From assembly GCF_932274485.2 (NCBI RefSeq), contig NC_065881.2, positions 8,776,613 to 8,840,612 of the forward strand: a stretch of 64,000 nucleotides of DNA. The letters are read 5' to 3'. Positions 45,138 to 56,994 of the stretch are shown piece by piece. The notes beneath the pieces were generated by a model. That model worked only from the letters and a program-made list of their open reading frames with translations, did no database searches and was not told the origin of the DNA. The position numbers were made by a program, and so were the translations under genes. The first letter of the stretch is position 1; each line of letters begins with the position of its first letter. The stretch is from Patella vulgata (Eukaryota > Mollusca > Gastropoda > Patellidae).

Positions 45138-45335
45138 AATGAAATGAAATGAAATGGGGTTTAACGTCCTACTGTTCTGCTCCTATACTGGGCTAATGAA
45201 GACGGGCATACGCCATACAGTGTGCTATGAGGGAAATTTTGCCCGGGCAGCGGCACTATCCCCTCTCTTATATCGAATTCCAACTGCCAGGGGAATTTTT
45301 ACGTGCATTCCAATATATACACGGGACCTCTCGCA
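45138..45335 (-). mobile_element. S2 SINE 3' half
   Basis: GAAATGAAATGGGGTTTAAC tail and body to ATATACACGGGACCTC. Confidence 0.82.
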
Positions 45336-45350
45336 CTAATAAAATTTATG

Positions 45351-45622
45351 TTAAAGGGATATTATGGAAGATTAGATAAAGAGCCGAACCGAGATACTAA
45401 CGATTTAATTTTAGGCTAGCCTCGATCATATTTACTAATTATTCATTTTTACGTTAAATTATTCATCACAAAATGTATTCAAATCAAGGCTAACGATGAC
45501 ATCGAGATTTGATTATGGCCTTGATCAGAAAATTAATGTCTAATTAATAATTTAGATAACATTTCACGCACAAAGAAAGACATGCAATAGGCAGATTTAG
45601 CGCTTGCATAATGTTTGTTTAA
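45351..45622 (-). mobile_element. M1 MITE, internally deleted
   Basis: TTAAAGGGATATTATGGAAG to GCATAATGTTTGTTTAA. Confidence 0.78.
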
Positions 45623-45696
45623 ATCATAATTAATTTTACATACTAAGTTCTCCGGTAAATGATTCCGTTGTACGTGACAAGGAGTAGGGTCGCCTG

Positions 45697-46795
45697 TCCT
45701 CCGGTTTCCTCCCACAGCTAAAGACCCCTACGCGCAAGCGAATTATTGAAATAAGACTGAACCATATGTTAGTACCGAAATGACCTAGTGGACTTTAAAC
45801 TCCATTTCTAAAAGATTTTCTCACCCGTAAATTTTTCATCTTCAATTTCAAATTCTTCTTTCGTAAGGAGATCAAGATCCACGCCATCAAATGTACGGGA
45901 AACAACATTGTGTTGTAGGGCAGGTGTGACTTCAACGGACGCCTCAGTTGTTGGTATGACTGTAGCAGACGACATGACAAAAATAATACCAACAGTTTCA
46001 TCTCGGCTAGTCTTGAAGACCTGCTACAAAAGTAACCGTGTTGCCATAGGAGATACGTCAACCGAAGATATGTTCCAAACTAATGAATACCTTTCATTTT
46101 ATACATCTCTTCCCGAATTTAATTTTAGACCAACTTTTTTTGTACTTGATATTTGGTCTTTGGATTCCAAAGAAACCGTCTCTCATGCGGCAGTTAATCA
46201 AAAAATGAAATAGGAAGAAGTGGGTTGTCCAACCTAACCTCGTGAGTTTTTCTCCGGGTCCTCCGGTTTCCTCCCACAGCTAAAGACCCCTACGCGCAAG
46301 CGAATTATTGAAATAAGACTGAACCATATGTTAGTACCGAAATGACCTAGTGGACTTTAAACTCCATTTCTAAAAGATTTTCTCACCCGTAAATTTTTCA
46401 TCTTCAATTTCAAATTCTTCTTTCGTAAGGAGATCAAGATCCACGCCATCAAATGTACGGGAAACAACATTGTGTTGTAGGGCAGGTGTGACTTCAACGG
46501 ACGCCTCAGTTGTTGGTATGACTGTAGCAGACGACATGACAAAAATAATACCAACAGTTTCATCTCGGCTAGTCTTGAAGACCTGCTACAAAAGTAACCG
46601 TGTTGCCATAGGAGATACGTCAACCGAAGATATGTTCCAAACTAATGAATACCTTTCATTTTATACATCTCTTCCCGAATTTAATTTTAGACCAACTTTT
46701 TTTGTACTTGATATTTGGTCTTTGGATTCCAAAGAAACCGTCTCTCATATATACGGCAGTTAATCAAAAAATGAAATAGGAAGAAGTGGGTTGTC
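45697..46795. repeat. Direct tandem duplication, period 562 bp
   Basis: 45697-46229 and 46259-46795 are almost identical; the clearest difference is a 5-bp insertion in the second unit near 46749. Each unit holds an S1 SINE 3' part and an exon 1 remnant with upstream sequence of the secreted family. S1 sequence at both edges suggests unequal exchange between SINEs. Confidence 0.92.
46397..46563 (-). pseudogene. Second exon 1 remnant of pseudogene E
   Basis: Copy of 45835-46001 created by the 562-bp duplication. It shares the same damage, so the break came before the duplication. No second exon 2 accompanies it. Confidence 0.85.
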
Positions 46796-47018
46796 AAATT
46801 ATTGTGCAACGAGTCAATCATCTTCATCGTGTTGAAAGCGACTTTAATTGTTTATTTGTAAATACAGTGATAAAATTTCCATGGAATTTTTCGGCCTGGT
46901 TTTTACCATCCCAAACTTAGGCTCCCTGTCTACAGCTAGCTCCGCCTGGGAAGTATGACGTAGATGGATTGCTGCGTGCAGTATTGGTTTTTACGTGTCT
47001 GTCTTGCAGGACAAAAAT

Positions 47019-47360
47019 ATGAAATGAAATGAAATTATTGGGGTTTAACGTCCTATTATTCTGCTAACTGGGCTAATGAAGACGGGCATACGCCATACGG
47101 TGTGCTATGAGTGAAATTTTGCCCGGACAGCGGCACTACGCCCTACTCTTCTATCGAATTCTAACTGTCAAGGGATCTTTTATGTGCACGCCAATGTGTA
47201 CACGGGGCCTTGGTTTTTCATGCCATCCGAACGGCTAGACAGCTGTCCTTGTCAGGCCCTCCGTCCTGCATCACTGACAAGGGGGAAACACGTCGGAAAA
47301 ACTGGATGAACTTACTCGGCCAATGCAGGGATCGAACACCTGACCTCCAGTCTACTGGAG
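47019..47360 (-). mobile_element. S2 SINE
   Basis: GAAATGAAATGAAATTATTG tail, full body, box B GGGATCGAACACC inverted; the head is lost at a short unrelated piece. 46796-47018 unassigned. Confidence 0.83.
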
Positions 47361-47467
47361 GGTATATAAGTAAGTGCAGGAGGACCGCACTACAAACAAA
47401 CAAAGCCTACAAGACACACATGTGGACTATATACAAACTACATTGAATGAATATCAGATCAAGAAAT

Positions 47468-47693
47468 CAATTCAGGGAGAGAGTTGGTCATTTCGGGACT
47501 AACATATACTTCAATTTTATTCAGTAATTCGCTTGCGCGTAGGGGTCTTTAGCAGTAGGAGGAAACCAGGAGACCCAGAGAAAAGCCACGAGGTTGGACA
47601 GGCGACCCTACTCCTTGTCACGTACAACCGGGATGCGAAACCGGCGATACAGCGCGCACGTGCTAACCATTCGGCCATCCAACCCCCCACTTA
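47468..47693 (-). mobile_element. S1 SINE, tail lost
   Basis: GTCATTTCGGGACTAACATA through the inverted head GCCATCCAACCCCCC, with part of the head deleted. 47694-47982 unassigned. Confidence 0.78.
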
Positions 47694-47982
47694 CATGACA
47701 TAGGAAGCAGTGTGAGGAATGACGTTTAGAAGAATATATTATTGAAAAATTAGAATGTACGCATCCTTGTCTTGATATTGTGTAATATTGAGTATAATTC
47801 CCCCCACAATATCTTGTAACCTTGCACACTCTTGTGACTGTTCGCCTTTAAAAACATCATTGAATAAAATTTAAATTCCCCGTCAAATATCTGTCAACTT
47901 TTCAAATAAATTGACGTTTTCGTGTAAAGCTGTTTTGCTTCAGGCATACATCTGTTTAAGACTCGCATTTTCCCTTGGTCAT

Positions 47983-48230
47983 TAAAGATGCATTATCTTT
48001 GTGATTTTGAACGGATTTGAACACGATCTCCGTGTGATCATTTTATTTAAAAATGGATAATCGCGACTTTATTAACGTAACAACGGTATCAGTGAAAATC
48101 GAGACTACGCTATTTTTCAAACAGCCATAACTTCGCTCAGAATGAAGTAATTTGACTGAAATTTTAATATATTTTCTTTGTCATTATCTGTCTTTAACTG
48201 TTATAGCGAGAACGACCTGCGACGGGTTGT
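47983..48230 (+). mobile_element. M1 MITE, partial
   Basis: TTAAAGATGCATTATC, then the M1 right half (AAAATGGATAATCGCGAC, GTTATAGCGAGAACG). Confidence 0.62.
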
Positions 48231-48246
48231 TCAAAACTCAGTTATT

Positions 48247-48765
48247 TTAAAGGGACTGTCCCGATTTGAACAGAGTCTCAAAAATAAAAGTCTGAGTACG
48301 TATGAAATTTAACCACCAAAATGTAGAGGAATGAATGGTGTATTTACATTGTCTCAAATTTTCAGCTCAAAATATTGAGTCGTTTGGGCGTGAACGTCAA
48401 AACTGCTTATCCGGACTCGTAACCCTTTTAAGATTTCGGGTCAATTTTTTCGTTGGATGACCTGATAATCGATTCCCGTTCCATCAGAGGTCTATACAAT
48501 GAATGACCCATGTGCTGTACTTGATAACGAAAGGTAAATTTCACCTACACATTATTTTTATGAAATAAAAGTCTGGTTTTATCCAGACACCGCATAATAC
48601 AGCTTGGGACACCGGTCTCCATTTCCAGATGAAGACTGACGGGGTTAAGTTGTTTGAAAACGTATCTCATATATTGAGTTACTTGCTCAGTCCTAAGTTA
48701 GAGGATTTTAAGGGCAAAATTAAGCAGTTTTATTCTCCAAAATATTATCGGGATTGGCCCTTTGA
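48247..48765 (-). mobile_element. M4 MITE, inverted second copy
   Basis: TTAAAGGGACTGTCCCGATT at left and TTATCGGGATTGGCCCTTTG at right; similar along its length to 37375-37879. Confidence 0.85.
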
Positions 48766-49284
48766 CGATCCGTTAAACTCTAACAGATCGTTATCTTGTT
48801 AACGGTCCGTTAAATTTCTGTTGCTGGAAAGTCAATTTCATTATCCATTAGTACAAACAAGGGCCATAATCCACGAAGTTTCGATCCGATACATGCCAAT
48901 ATCGAAAGCAGCCGAGATCTTTTGGAGATAAACCTATATTTCAAGTTTCGTCAAAATCGGATAAGAATTGTGACCTGTATAGAGTGTCCACAAACAATTG
49001 TGGACGGACGGACGGACAGGGGCGACGACAATATACGACCACATGAAAATGTGGGCGTATAAAAATCTATAGAATATCATAGTATTTTACCTAATTTTAT
49101 CATAAATCTACAGGAAAAACAATACGATTTACACTACAGAAACTGAAAAATTTCTCGCCTCGCTTCTTTTGGTACTATCAAGTTCCTGTAACGGACAATA
49201 TGCCATGCCAAATATTTACCTGTTTGAATACAGGTGAATAAAACAGGTATAAAGCAATAATCTTTTTCTATCGACACAGTGGTG
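48766..49284. other. Repeat-like stretch with GGAC tandem
   Basis: Contains GGACGGACGGACGGACAGG near 49008, and AATCCACGAAGTTTCGATCC. A related inverted piece (GTCCGTCCGACGGTC) is near 51760. Class unknown, no gene. Confidence 0.5.
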
Positions 49285-49895
49285 GAATGAAATGAAAACG
49301 AAATGGGGTTTAACTGCCTTTCTTTTCTGCACCAACCTCGATGATTATGTTTGACTTTGTTCTTCATCGTTTTCCAACCGTAATGGGTTCTTTTACGTGA
49401 ACGTCAACTTTTATACTTGACCTGACAAGGACAGCTATCTAGTCGTTCGAAGTTTCCGTGTACACGAAATGAAATGAAATGGGGTTTAACGTCCTACTGT
49501 TCTGCTCCTAAACTGGGCTAATGAAGACGGGCATACGCCATACAGTGTGCTATGAGGAAAATTTTGCCCGGGCAGCGGCACTATCGCCTACTCTTATATC
49601 GAATTCCAACTGCCAAGGGATCTTTTACGTGCATTCCAATGTATACACGGGACCTCGGTTTTTCGTCTCATCCGAAGGACTAGACAGCTGTCCTTCGGCC
49701 AATGCAGGGATCGAACACCCGACCTCCAGGCTAGCGAGCCAGCGTCTTACCCACTTAACCACGTGATCCCATTGGCGTGCACGTAAAAGATCCCTTGCCA
49801 GTTGGAATTCGATATAACAGTAGGCCATAGTGCCGTTGTCCGTGCAGAACAGTAGGACGTTAAACCCCATTCCATTTCATTTCATTTCATTTGTT
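49285..49895. mobile_element. Three S2 SINE pieces, one inverted
   Basis: 49285-49460 is a worn copy (-), 49466-49771 a fuller one (-) with complete inverted head, and 49772-49895 a 3' half in plus orientation. The last two form an inverted pair. Confidence 0.82.
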
Positions 49896-50180
49896 CCATG
49901 CGAAGGACTATGCTGCTGTCCCGCAACCCCGACAAGGAAAAACCAGGCTTAAAATCCCCAAGGAAATTTTATCACCGTGTTTACAAATAAACAATATAAG
50001 TCACTTTCAACACGATGAAGATGATTGACAGTTGCAAATTAATTTGACAACATACTTCTTCCTATTTCAATTTTTGATTAACTGCAGTGGCAGAGACGGT
50101 TTATTTGGAATCAAAACATCAATCATAAAAAAACGTTCATCTAAAAAATACTATTTCTGGGCAATATCCGGGAAGAGATG

Positions 50181-50187
50181 TATAAAA
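50181..50187 (+). promoter_or_regulatory. TATA box of pseudogene D
   Basis: TATAAAA as in B and C, but only 47 nt from the start codon because about 55 nt of leader are missing, probably including the transcription start region. Confidence 0.6.
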
Positions 50188-50534
50188 TGAGAGGCATTCG
50201 TTAAGCAGGTCTTCAATTCGAGTCAAGATGAAACTGTTCGTGTTACTTTTGTCGGCTACTGTTTTGGCCGTGTCGTCTGCTACAGTTATACCAACAACAG
50301 AAGTGCCTGTTGAAGTCACAACACTCTCACAACAGAATGTCGGATCCAGCAAATTTGATGGCGTGGATCTTGATCTCCTCACGCAGGAAGAATTGGAAGC
50401 TTTGATGGAAGCTGAAGATGAAAGATTTACGGGTGAACTTGGTATGTAAAATTAATTATGATCTTATGTGATCTAGTGGCAACAGTAGTAAAAGTAAAAA
50501 TGTTATCGGTGGTTCACTTATTTTATTTGCAAAA

Positions 50535-50940
50535 TTAAACATGCATTATGCAAGAGCAAAATCTGCTTATTACAAGTCTTTCTTTAGGCCTGAAATGTTA
50601 TCTAAATTATCAATTAGACATTAATTAACTTATCCAGACCATAATAAACTCTCGATGTCAAGGCTAGCCTTCGATGTTGGCTGGATTAGATTCCTATATG
50701 CCGCTAACGGCCGTTGATAATTAAATCAGAAAAAGTGGATAATCGAGACTAAGCTGTTTATATTAATGATTTTAGTAATGATGACCGAGACTATGCCAAA
50801 ATTTCACCCGCTTCTTTCTCGGCTCATAGTGGATCAATTTGACTGAAATTTTCCGCAAATTACCTTTACACTATCTAGTTTTTAACTATTATAGCGAGAA
50901 CTGCCATCTCTTTATCTTATCTCCCATAATGTATCTTTAA
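50535..50940 (+). mobile_element. M1 MITE, reference full copy
   Basis: TTAAACATGCATTATGCAAG to CCCATAATGTATCTTTAA, 406 bp. The terminal 16 bp are close to inverted repeats and TTAA sits at both borders, as for piggyBac-type targets. Confidence 0.88.
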
Positions 50941-51417
50941 GGCTAAAACTTAAAGAAAAATTTATTAGATAATGCATTTTATCCACACAGTAAAGATGTT
51001 AAAACTGTTAGAAAATACGTGCGTGCTATTATAATATACTGTATTTCTAATAAAACTTGGCATGAATTTGGTTGGTGCAATAATTAAATAAAACGACTAT
51101 CCCAATTCGATTTTTTGTGTAGTTTGGAAATGCAAATAAAAGAGTTTTCAATGTTGAAGATTTTGGATGATATTGAGTTAGAGACTTAGCTACTTTAAGG
51201 AAATAATTTGATTTCACTGTCGGTCACATTGCCTCAATATAGGCTATTTATTCAAGTTACAATTCAGACTAAGCCACTTAGTGAGGCAGATAACCGTAAC
51301 AATCGTTTAGATCTGAATACAAAACTTGCACAGGTATCTGCTTAAGGTCATTTATTATTAAAACCCCTTTTGCCACTTGAATATTCAAAATGTCCGTCCT
51401 TTTCCAAGATGGCTGAC

Positions 51418-51645
51418 GAAATGAAATGGGGTTTAACGTCATATACTGGTGGGCTAATGAAGACGGGTATACGCCATAGAGTGTGTTATGAGGGAAATTT
51501 TGCCCGGGCAGTGGCACAATGGCCTACTCTAATATCGAATTCCAACTGCCAAGGGATCTTTTACATGCAATGCTCGGTTTTCCGTTCCATCCGAACGACT
51601 AGACAGCCGACCTTGTTAGGCCCTCCGTCCTGCACCACTGAAGGG
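51418..51645 (-). mobile_element. S2 SINE 3' part
   Basis: GAAATGAAATGGGGTTTAAC tail, body to CCGTCCTGCACCACTGA. 51646-52185 shows no gene. Confidence 0.82.
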
Positions 51646-53145
51646 TAAACAAACAAAAGATGGCTGACATTTTCGGCTTTGCTTTGACAGAATGTTAGTA
51701 GAGGATTTTTACACGCTCACTATTCCATGTGGACTCATCGTGTTTTCGTTGCCTATATCCGTCCGTCCGACGGTCATAATTTCTGGACGACCAGACGTCC
51801 GTTCACAGTTGTTTGTAAAAACTTGAGATTTCCCAGTTTTGATCCGATTTTGATGAAATTTAAAACATGTGTATTATGTTTCTGATTGGTTCGGATCGGA
51901 CAAAACTTCTTGGGTTACGGTGAACCCTTCCTTGTACGTAAAACTGTGAATTACGTAAAACTGGATCAATGAAATAGGACATGTTGGCGTGATTTTATTG
52001 CACCCCCCCCCCCCGATATTTCATTATCCAAAAGTCAAAAATCTTTAAATGACAATTTTCGAATGACTAATGAGCTTTTTCAAAAGAATACTCCCAAAGG
52101 ATTAGCCAATTTGTGTGCCTTCCCTAATTTTATGCGGTTATCTGCTGCAATAGCCTAACTGGGTTGCTGACGCTGTCTTACATTTTTACTTGACATTAAA
52201 TGTTGTCTTGGGTTTATAAAATTGATATTAAAGATGTCATATTTCAATACCTATATTATTTTATTTGTAGACATATATCTTTGAGTCAATGAAATAAACA
52301 AGAGATCACGTCACGACTCTAATGTAGCACGACCAAATAGAGCGGTTCCCCTGGTTCCTCTGGCCATTGCTGGTGGACGTATTGCCTTTGCCGCTGGACG
52401 AGCTTTCTTAAGTCGCTATGCCAGAGGAAGAATAACCAGAAGTGGTCCCAGACTTACCAAACAATATTCAAGACGAGGCAACTATTTCACCGGACTGAGA
52501 GAATTCTAGAAATTGAATCCAACTGGTGTTAACCCGATTAGAGGTTCCAAATTTAGAGGTTGGACCGGAACTATAAATGGAAAGTATAATGTTACTGTCA
52601 GGAGTGGAAGCAGAGGAAGCAATGGTTACAATGGACCACCAACCCTCGACATCATTAGCAAAGGTGGGGACCTCGTCAGAAAATTCAGATACAAATAAAT
52701 AGTGTAGTCTCTTTTGTCGCCGCTAACGTTGTTACGATAATAAAGTCTTGATTAAATTTCAATTGTGTTTAAATCCTTTGAAAAGCTAAACCACCCAATG
52801 TTCTAGATTGTTGGTTATGGGCTTGGCTAGCTACGAGATCGTAACTAAAAACGCTGAGATATACTACGATTGGATGCCTTCCAAGGGGCAAACTCAATTT
52901 CTTTATTAATGTATGTACCATCTTAAAAATAAGTTAATTTTATACTATTAGTACTTATAACACATACGCAATCCAATCTACTGAAACAACATTCATTTAT
53001 CAGCAAATATTTACAATAAAGTAAATCAAGCGTTGTTTTTATCAATTATGCCGTATTACTACTGCGCAACTCTGACCAGATGGGTACTTTGATTGGCTAT
53101 TGCATACAAGGCCCCGCCTTTATGTGTTACAGACGTAAATTTAAA

Positions 53146-53208
53146 ATGTCGGAAAAAGCAATCTACTGTCGCTTTGATTTAAAAAGAGGGGATTTGTACC
53201 CGTTTCAG
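53146..53208 (+). CDS. Possible first coding exon of an unknown gene
   Basis: ATG in an AAAATGT context opens 21 codons (MSEKAIYCRFDLKRG, then DLYPFQ) ending in phase 0 at a good donor CAG|GTAGGA. An inverted CCAAT (GATTGGC) and GGCCCCGCC lie 40-60 nt upstream. An M3 MITE begins 15 nt after the donor. I found no partner exon to the right, so this may be chance. I do not recognise the peptide. Confidence 0.25.
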
Positions 53209-53222
53209 GTAGGATTATATGC

Positions 53223-53732
53223 TTAAAGGAGCTAAATCGCTAATATTTGGGACCTAGAAATGGACACAAATGAGTCGCAACTCATATAATAATGTAATAT
53301 GAATGTATATAAACTGATTTACATTCATTCGTTTCCGTTTTACTCTAATTCCAAATCAGTTATGTTCGGCGAAATACACCAGAAGTCTGAATCGAATGGC
53401 AACATGTAGTGTCTGGTTATTCCAGTCTACACCGATAGTATTTATTGTGCATGCTCTCCAGAAAAGAATATGACGTTACCGTTTGACAGGACTTGTCGAA
53501 TATATCTAGCCTCGTTATTCGAGTCCCTTGTTACAAATGGCGCTAAAACGCATTATGGTACATGATTCGTGTACCAATGGTAAAATAAGTTTTTTTTGTC
53601 TTAAATATTGGATATCAGAAGCCCATCTTTCCCCCGGTAAGATAGAAACATCAGTTTTGATCTAAACTGACAAACATGTTTTCAATGTCGCAGACAGTGG
53701 ATGATATTGAGTTAGAGACTTAGATACTTTAA
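53223..53732 (+). mobile_element. M3 MITE, full copy
   Basis: TTAAAGGAGCTAAATCGCTA at left; GAGACTTAGATACTTTAA at right is its imperfect inverse. 510 bp with TTAA borders. Confidence 0.82.
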
Positions 53733-54033
53733 TTGTAGTTGGGTGTGGCAGAAATATTATAAATAACAATAACCAATCGTTGTTTTGATTAAAAATATTG
53801 TCAATTTTGTTTACAAATGCCGGGTGCCAATCGCTCCCGCATGTACTACATTGAAGGTAATAGCATCATCTCTTATCTCGAAACACAGAGGGTTGAGATT
53901 GTTATCTAGGGCTTGGCAAGTGGATAAATGTCTAATTAATGATTGATATAAAGTTTGGGGCCAAAAGAAAGTTCTGCATCTTTAATAAGGCAATAAATCT
54001 CGCCCCCAAGCGGCGGCGTTTCGCCATGGACCT

Positions 54034-54066
54034 TATTATAATACATTATAAGGTCCATGGTTTCGC
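54034..54066. repeat. Short perfect hairpin
   Basis: CCATGGACCTTAT and its inverse separated by about 10 nt. The same half-site occurs near 21806 and 56758 beside repeats. 53733-54390 otherwise holds a 29-bp doublet (TTCGTCTGGGTTGAATTTC) and no gene. Confidence 0.75.
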
Positions 54067-54659
54067 TATATAAGAAGGAAAGAACTGAATAACACAACTT
54101 TTTTTTTTGGCTTTGCACTGATTATTTCTGCTGGTTATATCTGCCGGCGAAATTCGTCTGGGTTGAATTTCATTAAAATTCGTCTGGGTTGAATTTCATT
54201 AAAATAACGCCAGTCGATAAGAAACAACCACAACGAGACGACACTTGGTTAGTTTAATATGGCAAAACTCACAATGGCGAGATAAACACTATTTATTTAA
54301 GGAAAACTCTCGAAATTGCTTAAGGGAGATAACTACATATTAATATGTTTTGACTTTGTTTAAAATGGAAGCCAATAAGTACCCCTTTGCTCCGACTTGC
54401 CTTCACAAGTACGTAGAAGAAGTCAAATGGTCCCAATCTCGCTCCATTCGAGGCTTCGCTCAGTCTTGAGACAACCGGACGAAGGTAAAAAAGCAAGAAC
54501 TAATCAGGGCAAAGCTGCTTGTTAGCTTCTCCTTGTTCATTTCGTACCTTCTCACCTTAATTTCTGTCACATTCGTGTTCAACCCTGAGCCCCTACCCAT
54601 TTTATATATTAGATCAACTCTAAGGCAGAGTCATCTTACCGCATGGGCATGATTTTAAT

Positions 54660-54990
54660 GGAAATGAAATGGGCTTTAACGTACTACTTTTCTTTTCGAC
54701 AGGCATATACGCCATACAGTGTGCGACGGGGAAAATTTTGCGCGGACAGCGGAGCTACGACATACTCTTGCATCAAATTCCAATACCCAATGGTTCCTTT
54801 ATGTTGACTCCAATGTGTACACGGGACTGCGGTGTACTGCCCCATCCAAATAACGATATGTCGTCATTTGGAAGGCCCTATGTCCAGCACCGCTGACAAA
54901 GGGGGACCACACCAGAAATCCTGATGAACTTACTCAGCTAACACTGGGATCGAAAATAACATCTTACTCACTGAATCTCCATGGCTCCCT
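54660..54990 (-). mobile_element. S2 SINE, old copy
   Basis: GAAATGAAATGGGCTTTAAC tail, diverged body, TGGGATCGAAAATAAC at box B. 54991-55080 holds an M2-related scrap (CTCGCCAACAATCACGTGCC). Confidence 0.72.
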
Positions 54991-55149
54991 AATGCTTACC
55001 CTAACCAACAATCTCGCCAACAATCACGTGCCCTAACCTTATTTACATCACAGCAACCTTGAAAAAAATTGAGCTGGCCTTAACAAATAGATTTAGCCAA
55101 GTGTGACTCATGCATTATATAGAGACAGATCTTGTATACAAACATGAGT

Positions 55150-55520
55150 AGAGGATCACGTGGGTAAAACGCTGGCTCGCTAGCCTGGAGGTCGGGTGTT
55201 CAATCCCTGCATTGGCTGAGAAAGTTCATCCAGATTTTCCGGCGTGGTTCCCCCTTGTCAGTGGTGCAGAACGGAGGACCTGACAAGGACAGCTGTCTTG
55301 TCGTTTGGATGGGACGAAAAACCGCGGTCCCGTGTACACATTGGCGTGCATGTAAAAGATCCCTTGGCAGTTGGAATTCGATATAAGAGTAAGCCGTAGT
55401 GCCACTGCCAAGGCAAAATTTCCCTCATAGCACACTGTATGGCGTCTGCTCGTCTTCATTAGCCGAGATTAGAAGCAGAACAGTAGGACGTTAAATCCCA
55501 TTTCATTTCATTTCATTTCA
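55150..55520 (+). mobile_element. S2 SINE
   Basis: Head GGATCACGTGGGTAAAACGC, box B GTGTTCAATCCC, body, GGACGTTAAATCCCATTTC and ATTTC units. 55521-55870 shows nothing recognised. Confidence 0.85.
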
Positions 55521-55874
55521 CAAACACGAGTAGGATAGAGTATTATATATGTGCGGTCAGCTCATTGAGTAGTTCGAAAAGTCATATTTGGTCTCCAAAA
55601 TAAGGCATAGCTTATAAATCAACCAACACTAGTTTTGGTTTATCCAATTCGTTTTGGACATGGAACAGGTGATTATGAAGTGTTTAATATCCCCGACTCA
55701 GGGGACACTAATTTAAATGTTGTGAATCGTGTAATAACCAAGACCCTAGTATAAATATTATTAGATTTATCGTGTATTAGATATTTGAAACCCTACTCTT
55801 TGCCACGTACAAGCAGGGGGTCAAAACAAAAACACTTGACGCAATGACAGACCTTGTGATCAAAAGCGCATGCG

Positions 55875-56170
55875 TTTAGAGAGAGAGAGAAATGGGGTTT
55901 AACGTCCACTCGACACAAACTAGGTCATTTCGGGACTAACATATGGTTTAATTTTATTTCAATAATTCGCTTGCGCATAGGGGTCTTTAGCAGTGGGAGG
56001 AAACCGAAGGACCCAGAGAAAACCCACGAGGTTGGACAGGCGACCCTACTCCTTGTCACGTACAACCAGGGATTCGAAAAACCATGCCAGTCGACTCAAT
56101 GACAGACTTTATGCTTTATGATACAGCGCGCACACGCTAACCATTCAGCCATCCCCCCCCCCCCCCCCCA
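55875..56170 (-). mobile_element. S1 SINE, full length
   Basis: GA tail, body, and inverted head ending in a C(18) run. 56171-56765 is AT-rich with no gene. Confidence 0.85.
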
Positions 56171-56765
56171 TATCTATGTCGGTCTCATAAAGAATGCAAC
56201 ACAGAATTTGACAGAAAACATTTTAATACACAAATTATTTTCACATAGCACCGCTTGCTGGGTTTCTCAAAGAGGATAAAAAGCCTCAGATTGTTATAGC
56301 ATGATATAAATACATTTGAACAAATACACAGAAAGCTTACCTAAATTATTCAATAAAACCAAAAATAAATGCATTAAAACAAAACCACGGAGGTCTACTG
56401 TTAGAAACCATCATAAAAATAGAACCTTAACATGTTACTGTGTTGTACATATAAATTGAAGAGAGGTGCCGACGATCATAAAAATAGAAACTTTACATAT
56501 GACTGTATAGTACATATAAATTGAACAGAGGTCCTGACCATATCGAAGGATCTATTACATAAATATAATTTTCATAATTGCAATTATAAGAGGTGCATGT
56601 TTAGGACTAATGGTGCACAAATTATTTAGTAATTTCGATATTCAGCAAATAGCTTTTGAGTAGGTTTAATTAGTTCTCACTGCTGTCCCGTGGGCACACT
56701 ATCTAATATGATTAAAATTAACTAATTGCTGTCATCTAGTCACAATTTGTATTATAAGGTCCATG

Positions 56766-56994
56766 TTAAAGGAACTAAATCGCTAACATTTGGGACCTAG
56801 AAATTGACAAAAGTGGGTCGCAACGCATATAATACTGTAATATGAATGTATATAAACTGTATATATTGGATATCAAAAGCCCATCTTTTTCTGGTAAGAT
56901 CACAACATGAATGTTGATTTAATTTGACAAATAAATCGTGTTTTCAATGTTGAAGATTTTGGATGATATTGAGTTAGAGACTTAGCTCCTTTAA
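56766..56994 (+). mobile_element. M3 MITE, internally deleted
   Basis: TTAAAGGAACTAAATCGCTA to GACTTAGCTCCTTTAA, an almost perfect terminal inverted repeat of 15 bp; 229 bp. Confidence 0.85.

Larger units (their letters stand above)
42625..46001 (-). pseudogene. Pseudogene E of the secreted basic protein family
   Basis: Exon 1 remnant 45835-46001 (MKLLVLFLS start) and exon 2 remnant 42625-43073 lie in order on the minus strand. Exon 2 still has ARPKRWVPLAIAGGRLAF, TKHYSRPGNYFT and a SRKFRFK end. It is broken in at least three places, one of them a 50-bp insertion of S3 SINE 3' sequence near 42710-42760. M2 and S2 elements and a hairpin element lie between the exons. A second exon 1 remnant is at 46397-46563. 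Confidence 0.85.
50228..52698 (+). pseudogene. Pseudogene D of the secreted basic protein family
   Basis: Exon 1 (50228-50441) is intact and nearly identical to B and C. Exon 2 (52271-52698) is much more diverged, with the RPKR site altered, and is interrupted by two in-frame stops. Its C-terminal part still shows GWTGT, VTVRSGS, PPTLDI and GGDLVRKFRYK, so the domain layout is recognisable. The intron holds a full M1 MITE, an M3 end piece (51140-51200) and an S2 copy (51418-51645). AATAAA lies near 52739. Confidence 0.87.

Noticed and set aside
45908-46213. 101-codon plus-strand frame MCCRAGVTSTDASVV (repeated at 46470)
   Set aside because: Antisense shadow of the exon 1 remnants of pseudogene E; similar shadows lie opposite exon 1 of B, C and D.
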